In this document: positions 37,831 through 61,601 of the stretch, one piece after another
Position numbering within the stretch: position 1 is the stretch's first letter
Layout of the letters: each line of letters begins with the position of its first letter
Origin: Pyrocephalus nanus
Lineage: Eukaryota; Chordata; Aves; Passeriformes; Tyrannidae
Assembly (NCBI GenBank): GCA_038380795.1
Contig: CM076275.1
Coordinates: 9,333,001-9,397,000 of the forward strand
DNA: 64,000 nt
Reading direction: 5' to 3'
The notes under the pieces: model-generated
Seen by the model: the letters and a program-made list of their open reading frames with translations, nothing else
Told to the model about the DNA's origin: nothing
The model's database searches: none
Made by a program: the position numbers and the translations under genes

Positions 37831-38055
37831 TTTGCCAGGCTCCTCTTCTGAGATCCTGCTCCCCTGGGGCCCTGGTCACGTACTTACCCACTTCATCCAT
37901 CCACCCATCTTGTATCTGCAGCTCAGTGCTTTTCCTACTGTCTCTAGCTACCCACACAACCACCTTTCACAGGGGCAGGTGGCTGGCCTGGACTGCTTAA
38001 GACACAACTGGAGAAATCACTGCTTATAGTAATAGTAATAAAAAGCAGACACAGC
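37700..38055 (+). promoter_or_regulatory. Possible plus-strand TATA promoter and short transcript
   Basis: Reading rightwards: CCAAT at 37703, CACGTG at 37726 and TATTTAAG at 37755-37762, about 30 bases before the GC-rich start-like region at about 37785-37790. This is a textbook spacing for a focused promoter firing away from CREBRF. AATAAA follows at 38036-38041, so a short transcript of roughly 270 nt is conceivable. No conserved frame was seen. It could instead be a divergent non-coding transcript, or the motifs may serve CREBRF itself. Confidence 0.3.
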
Positions 38056-41000
38056 CGTTCTTACCTTGCCATTTGTACAGAACATTTCTTCTATTGTTTA
38101 GATAACTTCTTTGCATTTCACCGCGCTGCTTTTATATTTTTTTTTGCCCCAAAGATTCCACAGCATTTAATAATGCTGGAAACAAGGGACCAGCCACCCA
38201 CCTCTGACGACTGACTCAGCTCTTCACAGGAGTAAAATGCTTCCACGATTTACAGTACAAGAAAAGTAAATTTCTAGGAACTCTCCAGAACAATTTCTTG
38301 TGCAGGACAGAGATTCAGATATCTGCATTTCCTAAACAATATGAACAAAAGCAGTTGCAAGCATTTGCAACCTGACCTGAACTGTCACTCTACACACTGC
38401 CAGTTTTTATGACTTAAAAGTCTTCAAGACTTCAAAGCCAGTTTCCTAAATCTTATTTATTTTTTACCTTTGCCCCCCAAATACCTGTTTCACTGCAGAC
38501 ACAGGTTTCCTATTACAACAACACAAGCTTCCTTAAATATTTTGTATTCTCATGTTGTCACAAAACCAAGAGGGAACTGTTAAAGGCACTGGTACCTGCA
38601 CTGTTTGTTAAAACACCCTGAATCTGCTCTAATTTCCTGCAGTCATGCAAAAAGAAAAGGAATTATCCGAAGCACTGTTAATTTCTGGCACGCATGGACA
38701 CCACTCACAACCACGATGCAGACAGTAGGTCACACAGCGTTCAGCAGAACAGAGATAAAACAGTGTTTTTTCAGCTTCTTCAGTCGTGCCACTACCTGAC
38801 ATTTCTTCAGAGGAAATATTAATCACTCTGAAAAAGGGGAATTTCTTTCTGGATAGCATCTAAGTGAAAATTGCTCCATGGCTTTTTTGTCCAGGCTTGG
38901 AATAGCTCTTTCCCTTAAATTCACCAACAGTGAGACACACCATGGGAATTCTGTTTTAGTTCTCTCTTCTACAGCAAGTGATAGCTTAGGACCTAAAATA
39001 GAAAGGCTGTTAAAGAAAGTGGTAATACAATACACTAACAGCACTGTTTGTTACGGAGTGTTTTCTTTTTGGATATCTCACTTGAGGGTAAATTTGACAA
39101 GCAGATCAACGTACTTTTAAATCTGTTGCACATTCAGATTTGTCAATGATGTCTTGAAGTATTTCTCCCACCTTCCTCATACAATGCCATCGTATCTTAT
39201 TCTTCGCACACATTTAAAAATCCAAGCAACCACTTAATGTTTTCTAAGATCATTTGGTTTCAATTTTCTTAGGAGCTATTTGCTACAGACTGTAGAACAT
39301 GATGGTGTACGATGTCTTGCATGGTAAAACACGGCTCTCAGTAGAAGGTAACGTAGCAAAAGAGTCCACTATTCCAGTCCCAACAGTTGCTATGTTTATT
39401 GGAATAAAGGGCACATTCTTCCTTCTTTTGCGATTCACACTGTTCAGTTTTTGATCACTGCAAGTTACATGTCAGGATCTTGGAATTTCCTGCATAGTAA
39501 TGAGCTCTATCCCACGGAACAAGTTAATGGGGCCATCCAAGAGGAAAAAAGGAAAAGAAAAAGGACCACTCCATTATGTCCTTGAGTATAACAATGAAAC
39601 ACAGCAGGGAATAATTGCAATTTATCTGGACATGATGGAAGCAGGTAAGGAAGCATTCATGAAGCATGCAACAGCTTTTATATCCTTTGAAGTTACTCCT
39701 TGACAAATGACTTACTAGATCCATTCCTATCCTATCATCTAAGTTTCCTCAGCTCAACTCCAACTACTTATTAAACCCACAGAAAGGCACATTGTAACAG
39801 TTAAACATGGCACGGGAACATTTTGTATAAAGCAGAGGATTAGTTTTATTTCCAGGTGTGAGAAATTTAAGACCAAATTTCTCAGCAATACAACTCATTT
39901 GAAAAAAAGAAAATGCCATCAGCTTGTGGCACCTCTTTCTCCTCTCCTCATACAGTTTATTGCACACATTTTTGTCAAGTGCAAACAGAACAGGGGTGAA
40001 CAGCACAATGACAGACAATCTACGACCTGCAAGAAATATAAAGTGTTCCTAAAGAGTGAGGAAAATGAACAGGAAATCACTCAGTGACCTCTAAAAACTT
40101 TTAGAAATTTTCACCACTTCTGGAGTTAACAGTCAAAAATCGACAGTACCAAAGAGGAGTATAAATTGCATTAGGCACACTGTTAAATGGTAAGGTAGGA
40201 AAAATAGAGGGCTTTGAACAAGCCCCTTGAAGCACAATAGAAAGGTTAAGGCATTACTGCAGGCTTGGTATCCAATCAGCTATGTAAAGGGCATCTTTGG
40301 GTCTGTGGAGTTTTTCATCTGGAGGAAATCTCTTCTTTACCTGCAAAGCAAGAGGCAACTTCATTATTCCTTTCCATGGAGACAGTTTACCAACTGAAGA
40401 CCTGGTTGTTAACCACACCTATTTCCATTCCACAGACACACTGATAAATGGTCAAGAACTGCAGACAATTCATCTACGAGGATGTTTTCTTGGCAGTTTC
40501 CTTTCTGGAGTTACTGCAAGTAGTTTTAGTTACATTATAAGCTGGTAGAACAACTATTTCCCCAGAATGTTTTCACTGCTGTAACAGCATCCAGTGATGT
40601 GGATGACAGCCCTTCTTGCACTTGCAGGAAGACAATTCCTGTTCTGAGAACACAGACTATGAATTGACCAAGTTAAGGAGAAGAGGCAGCATTGGACCAC
40701 ATTGTTTGGAAGAGTCCACAGCCCATATTTACCATGGATACAGAGCTCTGTGTGCTCTTCATGAGCTGCCATCCAAGCCATTAACTTGGGGATATATGAA
40801 ATAACTGCTATATAATCATCCCTTGAATTGGAGGGAGACTGACTGAAAACATAGTAATTTGGCATGGATCAATCAGGTCAGCATATGTAGAACTCCCCAC
40901 TAGAATGTGAGGAGCATTTTCAGATTGCTCAGTTGGTAAAATAAAATGGGTTTGCTTAGACCATCCCTGTTTTTAAATAAGATCTCTCGACTTTGGGAGT

Positions 41001-42345
41001 TAGTACTTCATTTTCTTTGCATTATCCATACTAATCCATCCAAACCTCAAGTGAAAGAAACAGAAGGCAGAAAAAAGTATAGTACGTCTACCTTTAATGC
41101 TGGAAAAGCACATCTTAAAAGCCAAAATTAACTGGTTGGTGTATTTATGGGAATCTGTGCAGTATTAGAGGATATATTCAAACTCTTAATTCACAGCTCC
41201 TGTCTAGCCAAATTCCACAGGAGGCTCCGAGTGCAGAGCACACAAGAGCAAGGAAAAGACACGGAGCATCTCCCTCAACACTATGGGAGGAATTCAAATA
41301 AGACCACATAGAGTGGCGTGTCCTGTGACAGCACATTTCAAGCAAAAAAGAACAGATATTTGAGATTATTATATGCTTTTACTTTTTCAAACCATTCTTC
41401 TTCACAGAAACAAGAACCTTACACCAAAATTAAGCCAATGAAATCAGATGCACCAAAGGTTAAAACAAACTATGTCGTGTAACACGGCAGCACGTGCTGT
41501 GCAGGTCTCATATTCCATTAAGAAGTTTAAAAATGACAGTTCCTCACAAACTCCTTGGCTGTGTTTGAACATACTACTTCCCTCTCTTCCTTGGCACTAA
41601 TTTAACTTCAGTTCTCTGGAAAATCCTGGAGGGGGAAAGGTCTGACTCTTTTAGCAGGTACTTAAGAGTTGTATCTGACCTCCAGGCCGTCCTTGCTGGT
41701 TTCAACACAACATGAAGCCAAATTTTTATTTCCAAGGCATCCACTTGTCCAGATAACCACATTTCAAGATCCCAGGCAAACCGAATCATCCTATGGGACT
41801 CAGGGATCTGTATGCCCATTACCAAAATACACTGTTCTCTGTTTTAGCTCACTAATTATATGTTAACACCCGAACAGTGAAATTGCTCCTAGGAAATTCT
41901 GCTTGACTGACTTAGCTAATTACAGGCCTCGACTTGAAGCAGGGCCAACTCTACCTTTAGACTCTGCTTGGTGCTTAAAAGAAGCTACAGACACATTCAC
42001 GTGCCCCCAGTCTGACAACAACACGGTTCTCACGAAGCTTTCTTTGAAACAGAGGAGCTTTGCTTCAGCATAAATGGCCAGGACACTTTACAGACAGCAT
42101 TTAACTGAGCTATAACATCAACTCTCACTGTCTGCTGTACTGGATTTCTGGGAACAGAAGCAATACCAGCCAGGGAGTTAAACTTGAAAGGACAAAAAAC
42201 CCCAACAACCCAAGTAAAACACTTAGCGTGTCTGATTATTCAGTTACAGGCATACAAACTAAAATTGTGTGTGCTTGTTTCCACATTTCCTTCATTTGAA
42301 CCTTCAACTCCAAATGCTGCCATTCTGGAGAAACCCAACAGCATC
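38056..42345. other. Region between CREBRF promoter and ATP6V0E1 3' end, no gene recognised
   Basis: AT-rich, free of CR1, and without a recognisable exon. A minus-strand AATAAA at about 41724-41729 could mark a longer ATP6V0E1 3' UTR. The short frames here show no family resemblance. Confidence 0.5.
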
Positions 42346-43039
42346 AAGGTACTTTCAGAACAACACTTTATTTTTGCTAGCCCTATCAGAAAGCCCAGGG
42401 ACTGCAACAACCACATTCCAGCAGCACAGCCCAGATATCAACCACCAGGCTCACCTGGGATTAAAGTTGGAGTCAGGCTGTCATTAAAAACATAATAAGC
42501 CATCCAGCTGTGAGCTCAGGGTTAGAGCTATATATTGACAGGAGATAAAGAACACTCTAATCACTGTTCTCGCTCCAACTTCCCAGATGAATGAGGGCAA
42601 CTGCAGGTTGCCTTGGAAATCAGGACAGGTCTTAGATGAAATGGTAGTAGGCTTGAGGAGAGGTTTAACAATTGTTCAAGATTAGGAAATCCACTTATGC
42701 TAGCTATTAAAAAACACCCCAGCCCAATTTTTTTTTTGTTTTTAGATGAAATGTTTTGTTCTCCTTACAAACCCCTGAGCATTACATGACAGGATAGAAA
42801 GTAAAATAACTGTCAAGAATTCAGTCCAAGCTTTTCACGAATCCAGTCAAGATTAACATCCAAAACATGTTTTGTTGCAGCCTATAGAGACAGATTTCTC
42901 CTGCAAAACAGCCACAGCAGTTCTGATCACACTGCTTAGACCACCATTCCATTTCTCCTGAAGCTTTAACATACCAAATATATGAATAAATCTGATCATA
43001 CTCACCTAGTCAGTTAATTGCAGAGGAGGACAGACATCC
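42346..43039 (-). other. ATP6V0E1: ATP6V0E1 3' UTR (extent inferred)
   Basis: It follows the TAA stop and runs to a minus-strand AATAAAG at 42372-42367, with a TG/T-rich stretch downstream, giving about 0.7 kb. Other AATAAA hexamers further left leave room for a longer form. Confidence 0.4.
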
Positions 43040-50432
<7,393 letters not shown>

Positions 50433-50580
50433 GGCCGGGCTCTGAGGGAGCGGAGCGGCCCCGCCCGCACCGCCCGCACCAACCCGCGGCAGCCGCGTCA
50501 CCGCGGGAGCGCGCGGGGCGGGGGCGCGCCGGGGCCGCGGGGAGGGCGGGGCCGACCCGCCCGTTCCGCGATTTTGAATC

Positions 50581-51815
50581 GCCGATCTCCTCACAGAGGA
50601 GTTTCGGCAGGGCACCGAAGGGTCTGGCGCCTCTCCAGCCCCACAAACAGCGATGAGTTACCGGCACCTTATCTTTTCCCTGTTTATTGCCCACCCCATG
50701 CTGCGATGCCTCCATTCGTTGTTTGTAATCGGACCCCAGGAAAAACAGGTTGTTGGGTAAAGGGATCAGAGCTCCAAGGGCTGGTTCTGAGCTACTCGGG
50801 AAACTGGGGACATGGGACAGGGTCCCACAGGGCAGATCCACACCAGCAAAGGTCCCGGTGGCGAATGAGCCCCATGGGCTTCCTCAAGCACCAACTCAAG
50901 GCAAAAGTATCTCATATTAAGGAGCATGAGCTGGAGGGACAAACAGGAGCCTGCACGAGAGGCCAATTCACAGCCCACCAAACAAAGCTTTGCCTTCAGG
51001 CTCATGAAAGACCTCCCAAGTGCAAATGCAACTTGTCTCGATTCATGGCATCCCATTTTTCAGATCCTGGTGTTGTGCAGGCAGATGAATTTCTTTCCCT
51101 CTGTCTCAGCAGTCAGAGGGCCACTCACTGAGGCAGTAAGTTCTTTTAAGTTCAGTGTTGTTTTCAACACACTGCAGCCACTCTCAATATCCAGGTATAG
51201 AGTCCTAAAATGAACTTCCTCTTACTTAAGAGTTCATCCAAAATAGCACCAGAACAGCACTGAGACTGCATCAACCCTACCCTTCTCAAACCAGTCAGCT
51301 CTACTTCACAAGCACTGGGGATAAACCCCCTGTCAAGCTCTACCAATTATGTAAGGCCTCAAGAGATCACACAGCAAATTCAGTGCCTGTGTTTGGCCAC
51401 AACGTGCTCAATAAACCTCTAAAATGTCACGTTTTACTGCCAAATTCATAAGACAGTTGAAAAATAATTTAAGAGGATTACAAATGCATGGCCAGCAATA
51501 GTTTACTTAAAATGCCCAATAAAATATTAAATATATACAGTGCACAGGATTAAAATGTTAATTTAAAAACATGAACACATCTAAGGAACTGTTAAAGACT
51601 TGTGGAAGAGACAGAACTATGAGGACTGTTAAATATGTGTTTTCAGGATTGCATTGCTCTTTCTATGCTTGGTTGAAACATTCCTTTATGGGGAAAAAGA
51701 AGATATAAAAAGCTTTTTAATTTAATGGGAGTATTTCTTACATAGTCAAAATAAGAAGGAATATTTAAAGGCTGAGCAGGACACAAACCGAGACTTTCTA
51801 AATGAGAAGACACAC
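50581..51815. other. Spacer between ATP6V0E1 promoter and RPL26L1 3' end
   Basis: About 1.2 kb without a recognised gene or repeat, changing from mixed to AT-rich composition. The two genes are tandem, so this separates the RPL26L1 terminator from the ATP6V0E1 promoter. Confidence 0.5.
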
Positions 51816-51838
51816 AATACGTTGAGTTTTAGCAGTTC

Positions 51839-51844
51839 TTTAAT
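51839..51844 (-). terminator. RPL26L1: RPL26L1 poly(A) signal (ATTAAA)
   Basis: ATTAAA on the minus strand lies only about 20 nt past the RPL26L1 TAG stop. That gives the very short 3' UTR (roughly 40 nt) typical of ribosomal protein mRNAs. T/G-containing sequence follows. Confidence 0.65.
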
Positions 51845-51863
51845 GGTGTTAAACAGGAACCAT

Positions 51864-55597
<3,734 letters not shown>

Positions 55598-56199
55598 TCA
55601 CACACACTGCGCTTCACCGTTCACCCACGGGCAGGGCACAAAACAGCACTTTTAGTTATTTTTAATCCACTCACTGGTTAATGGGCCCTCATAGCCTCGA
55701 CTCCAAATGTTTAAGCCTCTTCCCTGGCTCACACCGACCCTGTTACTGTACACGTGCACATCGGACCCTTCTAATCCAAACGTTCTCATTCCCAGCGCTC
55801 AGAACACCGGGATCCTGCCCTACAGTCACACCCCCCTCACTTACTAACTCGATGGATATTTGGGCTCGCGGAGGGAACTCGCCCTGCTCCAGCATCTCCA
55901 GTAGAGCACCTCGGCAGAGCACGCAGGTAACAAATCTGCAGATCCAAGACATGTCTGGCCTTTCCTAAATTTTAACAACTGCACCGCAAGATTGCCTGTC
56001 AGAGCCCCACTTATCGAGCTGGCAAAGGCTAAATTAAATTAAGGGATAAATTCGATCAAAGGATGCTTTTGCTCAGCTCCACAGCTTCCCAATGCACACA
56101 CTGGCACCTCCCGTGCGAGCTGGGCTGTATCAACTTAATGATCCACAACCAATGCACAAACCGAAGGAGACCAAGCCCTTCTTGGAGCCCGAACTCTCC

Positions 56200-56560
56200 T
56201 CGAAGCCCGAATTCTCCCCGGGAAACCCGCCCCACAGCTCTGGGCGGGCCCCGGCGAACCGGACCCCTTCCCGCTCCCTCCCGCTCCCCCGAGGGGGCTC
56301 CCTAGGGCGCTGCACGCGGTCCTGGCCGGGGATGGCGCCTGATGGCCCCCGATGATCCCGGATTATCCCGGACGGTCCCGCCCGATCCCTCACCCGCTGC
56401 CGCCGCCGCGCCGCCCGCCCGGAAAAGGAGCCAGCAGCGCTTCCGCTTCCGGGAAAGGCACCGCGAGACCCCGCGAGCCGGGAGGAGCCGCCAGCGCCAC
56501 CTGGCGGCCGGGAGGCCACACGGGCGGGGACAGAGCGGGACGGACCCAGGACAGACACGG
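56200..56560 (-). promoter_or_regulatory. RPL26L1: RPL26L1 CpG promoter with paired ETS motifs
   Basis: A CpG-rich block without a TATA box. Directly upstream of the pyrimidine-tract start, the minus strand reads CCGGAAGCGGAAGCG (about 56452-56438), two GGAA cores in tandem as bound by ETS/GABP factors, which are common in ribosomal protein promoters. Confidence 0.65.
56394..56430 (-). other. RPL26L1: RPL26L1 non-coding exon 1 with pyrimidine-tract start
   Basis: On the minus strand CTCCTTTTCC opens at 56430. It resembles the 5' terminal oligopyrimidine (TOP) start of ribosomal protein mRNAs. A short GC-rich leader ends at the donor GCAGCGG|GTGAGG (exon end 56394). Joined to the next exon it gives a leader of roughly 42 nt before ATG. 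The exact start base is inferred. Confidence 0.6.
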
Positions 56561-56602
56561 GACAGACCTAGGACAGACACGGGACAGCCCCAGGACAGAC
56601 CT
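56537..56602. repeat. 22-bp tandem repeat, 3 copies
   Basis: Three consecutive units of the type GGGACAGACCTAGGACAGACAC, about 110 bases upstream of the RPL26L1 start. Each unit is itself built of two related halves (GGACAGAC). Confidence 0.85.
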
Positions 56603-56624
56603 GTCCATCATCCCCCATATCAAC

Positions 56625-56800
56625 CTGGTACCAATCTTGACATCATACCCTGGAACCCACCTGGGCATTGTCCTCCAGTACCCACCTGGGCATCATTCCC
56701 TGGTACCCACCTGAGCATCACCTCACAGTGCCCACCCAGGGATTCCCCCCATGCCCACCTAAGCATCATCTCTGGTACCCACCTGTGTATCCCCTCCTGT
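56625..56800. repeat. Degenerate ~30-bp repeat
   Basis: TGGTACCCACCTGGGCATCA-like units recur about every 30 bases with many substitutions (CCAGTACCCACCTGGGCATC, TGGTACCCACCTGAGCATCA, TGGTACCCACCTGTGTATCC). It follows the 22-bp array directly. Confidence 0.75.
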
Positions 56801-57885
56801 CCATCAGGGCTATTCAGCAGCAGTTACTTCTCTCCATGTCCAGCCCCTCCCTGGACGTGGATGAAAACAGGAACATCTCCTGGTGCCTCCTCTCCAGCCC
56901 AGCCCAGCCCAGCTCCATCAGTGACCCCAGCCCCATGTCCCTCAGCCCAAAGGGACACCAATTCCCTGGGGCTTCTGCCCAGACCTTGATCCTGCGCCTG
57001 CGTCACCTGTCACCTCATCCCTGCCTCCATAAACCACCTTACCTGCACAAACCACTTGCCTTTCAGATAGATGTGGCCCTAGTACATATTTTTAGGGCAC
57101 AGATTATTTATTCTCGAAGAAAATTGGTAGAAATTAACTAATCAATTGGAGGAGATGCAGAACAAACACTTGGTTGGGTTTGGACTTAGAAACAGAGGCT
57201 GGAAAAGTTCTGGACTGTTGAGTTGCAGCAGGCTGAGGTTTGGACAAACACCTTCCTCAGAGCCTTTACTCATCGTTTACAGAGTAAGGAACCTTCAGCA
57301 CCATCCCACCACCTCTGGAAGTCTGTGTTCCAGTCACTGGAAGCAGGCAGGATCTCTTCCTTCACAAAGATGTTGTACAGCTGACGCCAACATGAGTCAG
57401 CAACACCAGAACACAAAGGGAATTGGTCCCTTAAGATGGTGCAGATATCTCGAGCCCAAATTCACTGTGATGTTACCCTTTACTAATTAAATCTTTAATA
57501 ATTGCCTCAGACACTTATTTCCAAATACTTATGAAGCAAGGCTAAATGGACATTAAAGGAGGGGAGGGAACAAAAATCTGGTTATTTCATACACTAAGGG
57601 GCACAATGACTAAAACCAAACCCAGCAAGTCCCAAGCACAGTCCACTCACCTTTCATCAGGAAAGGGAGGTTAGGACACTTGGTACAGTACAAAACCAAG
57701 CACTGAATGTCCAGACATGACTCAGGGCCTGTTACAAAAGAGTCTTGTGATAACTTTCACCACAGTGACCTGGCTTACAGTGATTTCACTGTGTGATAAC
57801 ACTCAGTTCACTGAAATCATAATTAAAAACAAAAGAAAAAAAGCCCCTTTAGATTGATTTTGCAATAGTAGTGCAATGAGAAGCC
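56801..57885. other. Spacer between RPL26L1 promoter and ERGIC1 3' end
   Basis: About 1.1 kb without a recognised gene. A short AGCCC repeat occurs at about 56898-56913, and composition changes from GC-rich to AT-rich towards the right. Confidence 0.5.
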
Positions 57886-60800
57886 AATCAAAACACGTAA
57901 GAGTTTTATTTTTAATCACAGAACTAAAAAGGCTAATATTTTATTAACATAAGGTTGCAAATTAAAAAAACAAATGCCAGAACTCCTCAATAGTCTCCAC
58001 TGTAGAAATGCAAAAGACTTGTGCTTTGAACATCACTGTAACACACTGCAGGGCTGAGTCCTCCTCCCCTGCCCCCTTTTCCCACCTTCCAAGGGGAAAC
58101 AACTCACTGACATCCTCAATCTGCAACTTCAAAGGACTATTCTAAAGCAGAGACTCACCACAGTCATTGACAGCCCCAACACTCTGCGTGTCATATAAAC
58201 AAAGAACGACTTTAAATGAGAAATGTTCAGGAATTGATGACTGGCCATCAAAACTGTGGATTTCACTTTTTACAGCACAGCAGCTGAATGCAAGTATTTG
58301 AGAAACCAGAGTGAACATTCACAAGTGCATCTCTTCCAATTTTTCGTACCCTGTTTAGGTTTTATTTTCTTTAAAAAATCATCTTCAGCAGTCCAATGCT
58401 GCCTAGAACAGACCTAAGCACTCTTTTCATAGAGCTAAAAGTCTTATCTCCACCACTGCAAACGATCCTATGCCTCAAGTTCTCACCGTGGCATGGAGTC
58501 TAGAGTTAGAGGGAATTTAAATGAAATTAAATTAATTTAAGCTGGAAGTTCAAAATATTTTACCTCCCACAGGGATGTCTTTCTTGGGAATCCAAATATT
58601 TCTTTAAAAAGACTGACTTGAAAGAGCAAAGTCAGGAACAGGGATGAGCACCTATGATTGATGGTTTCCTTCCACTATGACCTGAAATTGGGTTTGTTTG
58701 CAATGATGTTTAAAAGCATAACTAAGTTCATTTTGTCTCTAGAAAGTTGAAAATAAAAATGAAATCTAGTGAGATGTGTAGGCAGGGGCAGTAAAACTGC
58801 CTCACTTTCACATTTGGAGAGATGAAGAGCAGATTCTTCTGTAAACACATGATGCAGTACCATTGTATGACCCATATCTGAAGGACAAGCTCGTCACAAC
58901 TTCCAACAGCCCCAGAAGGTGGCCTTGGCTTGGCAGCACTCAAAGGCTTAGACCTGGTTTAGAGAACCAAGGTACAGACTGTTTCTTCAGCCAAGTTCTG
59001 CCAGAACTTGAATACAATTTGGTTTTCGCATCTAGCAAGAAAAAAAGTGATTTATGAGGTTATTGCAGGGGATATTTTGGCAGAGAAAGCAGGCACAAGT
59101 ATGTTATTTGAAAAAAAAAAGCCAAATAATTTCACTGGTTTGGATTAGAGAACTGGCCTGGACTGCACAGAAGGCAGTTTAGTACAGACAGAGAATGGGG
59201 GGAAAGACAGAAGTAACACACCAGGGGACACAAGGAATCTGCAACCAGCTTGACTTGTTTGTGTCTAAGAAATTGTACCAGGGGAGAAACTTGAGAAAAT
59301 GAATGGTACAATCCACTGCACTGCAAAGATCTCCCCTGGCCCAGCTCAGGAGAAGGATGCACGACTCAGATACTAAAAATCCCATCTTTGTAATCCACTG
59401 GGTTCACAAGCTGTGAGCAAAGACTCACCAAATCCAAAAGGAAAAACTAGGACATTTTTGCTGTAAGCTTCAACTGTGGATCACAGCAGATCAGAGGGAA
59501 TCCTTCAGGCAATTGCCATGGAAAATCCCAGCCATCCGGTGGGTACCAGTCGCAGGCACACGGACACACACCCCAAATGAAGACAAGCATCTCATTTTCA
59601 AGTTGATTTTTGTAAATGGAAAAAAAAATGTATAAAATCTATCCATACATGAACAGATACAGGAAGTTACACAATCCAATTTACAACTAAAGTCATAGCA
59701 ATCAGTCCAGAATAAGAACAGGGAAAAATTCCAATGCCGTCATTTGTCCCAAGTCACTACCGGGCAGAGGATTGGCTGCTTCTTTTTGGTGCATGGATAA
59801 AACTGGCTACACCTTCCCTACTTCCACAGCAATGAGACAATTTCAACAGACACGTATTCAAATTGTTTTGAAATGCCTCTGACTCTAACAATAACACTGA
59901 ATATTCAAGGATTCATATTATTACAGCATAATGTCTGCCTCCAGGAAAAGGGGGGCATTAGATATTATCAAAGAGAAACCCTGCAACCATCTTAGAATTT
60001 ACAGCATTGAGTTAAGGATTTTTATTCTATGATTTTTATCCATTCTGGAACACTCAAAATTTGTGTGTCCTCAGCTCAGACACTTACAAAGCATGCCTAG
60101 ACTGTCACTACTCAAGGGACATGGATGGGGTCATGAAAAAAGCACTGGTGGGCATTTGGTCTCATTTTAGTGAACTCATGTCCACCATGACATGCAAGTC
60201 ACACCTGGCAGTATTTTCCCCTCACGCCTCCATTTTTTGGAGACCCCAGAAGACAAGGCTTGAAGGAACGGACAGGGAAGCTCAGGTACCATTTTAAGCA
60301 ATAAAGCAAAACTCCAAGCAGGGGCCAGCCTGTGGGAATGCTGCCCTGCTACTGCTGTACCTGTGAGAGAACAGTGTCAGCCCAGGGCTCAGAAAAAGAT
60401 TCCTGACTGAGCTTTTAAGGAAAAGGGAGGCACCTTAAATCCTGGAAAGTCAGATTTCCTGTGTTTGACAGGTGTATTGAATATACACACATAAAGCAAG
60501 AAAGGAAGCTGTGCTCATCCACCCAGAAGGCTGCACCATTTTTCTGAGCACAGAGAATATACTACCTCTTTTCAACAAAACAACAACAATAATAATAAAG
60601 CAGAAGTGCAGAATCCAGACTGTTGGGTGGTCTGTGTTTAAAACATAACAAAAAAATAAAAGCTTATGCTGTAAAGACAACAATTCCCTTTCAAAGCAAA
60701 GGCCACATAAAACTGTGTTGCTCAGTTTGGTTTTTACTTCATGCCACCTGTAAACACAAGACTGGATATTCAGTTTCTGGGGAGAAATGAAACCACTCTT

Positions 60801-61493
60801 AAATCCAGAGTAAAAGAAATGCCCTCCACTGCTGGGATCACAGGTTACCCAGAAAAAGCTAGCTGGGAGAAGGCTTCCTCTTCTCGTTTATTCAGTTCAT
60901 TAAAAGGTTGTATCTGAACAACTGAGCTATCAATAAAAGCATAAAACATTTCTTGATGTTATTTCTGCCCTCTGTCTTTAAAGTTTGCCATGGGGACTAA
61001 CACTTTCCATTCCTCACCAACAGATACATCACCTTTTTGGCACCATGGGTGGAATTTCTTCCTAATGTATAATTTTGCCCTATACAAAAGTCGATTGTCT
61101 AATCATGCAAATCCAACAGAACTCCAGAAAGTGCCACAAGACAGTTCAACTCTTTGCAATCTACTACCTAGTTTGTACACTGCCATAGGAACCTCCCAGA
61201 GAACACACTGTTGTCCTTATTTAGAGCTGACGGTGTATTTCATATATGGCATTTCAACCTCTCTTTCTGGGGGGAGGGAATCGAAATCCACACCCTGATT
61301 CCACTGATTTTTCCCTCTCAGAGCTCTGAAATGCATGGAGATTTCTTTGATTTGTTGAAGACATCTTCACTGAACAGCCTGATTAGAGAAAAACATACTG
61401 ATTCAATCAAATAGAAAATAAAGACAAAAACAGGTAGTGGTAGATTTCTCTATCTTTTCTCCTGTCCTTGGAGACAAGGGTAGAGTTTCACTG
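57886..61493 (-). other. ERGIC1: ERGIC1 3' UTR (extent inferred)
   Basis: Follows the ERGIC1 stop codon; AT-rich, without CR1 copies. The leftmost good signal is minus-strand AATAAA at 57910-57905, followed by a GTGTTTTG downstream element. That would make a 3' UTR of about 3.6 kb. Nearer AATAAA hexamers, for example at about 60019-60024, could give shorter forms. Confidence 0.45.
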
Positions 61494-61601
61494 CTACTGC
61501 ATTTTTCCCAGCTGGATCTTCTTCCAAGCCTCTGATGCTGTGAAAATGCAGGAGTCGAGGATCCCAGCTACAGTAAATGTTCCTCCAATGATGGCACATA
61601 T
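61494..61601 (-). CDS. ERGIC1: ERGIC1 last coding exon (partial gene)
   Basis: Only the final 35 codons and TAG of ERGIC1 (ERGIC-32), a cycling membrane protein of the ER-Golgi intermediate compartment that associates with ERGIC2/3 (Erv41/46 type) cargo receptors. The acceptor TAATTTCAG precedes ATA TGT GCC. The exon encodes the second membrane segment, ICAIIGGTFTVAGILDSCIF, and a short cytosolic tail ending KKIQLGKMQ; human ends in KMH as I recall. The preceding exon (expected to end in a PLYRFITT-like sequence) was not found in the remaining 2.4 kb, so the rest of the gene lies beyond the window's right edge. Confidence 0.93.
   Translation of the reverse strand: MCAIIGGTFTVAGILDSCIFTASEAWKKIQLGKMQ

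Noticed and set aside
37880..37890. Strong minus-strand donor GTAAGTACG near 37885
   Set aside because: It could be a CREBRF or other first-exon donor, but no exon upstream of it could be supported, so it was not annotated.
36253..38029. Long plus-strand frames (460 and 525 codons) and matching minus-strand frames across the CpG island
   Set aside because: Proline/arginine/alanine-rich composition mirrors GC content, several frames are open at once, and there are no domain motifs. They cover the CREBRF promoter.
39500..39703. Short lysine-rich plus-strand frame in the CREBRF-ATP6V0E1 interval
   Set aside because: 67 codons without homology that I recognise; the lysine-rich stretch follows from A-rich DNA.
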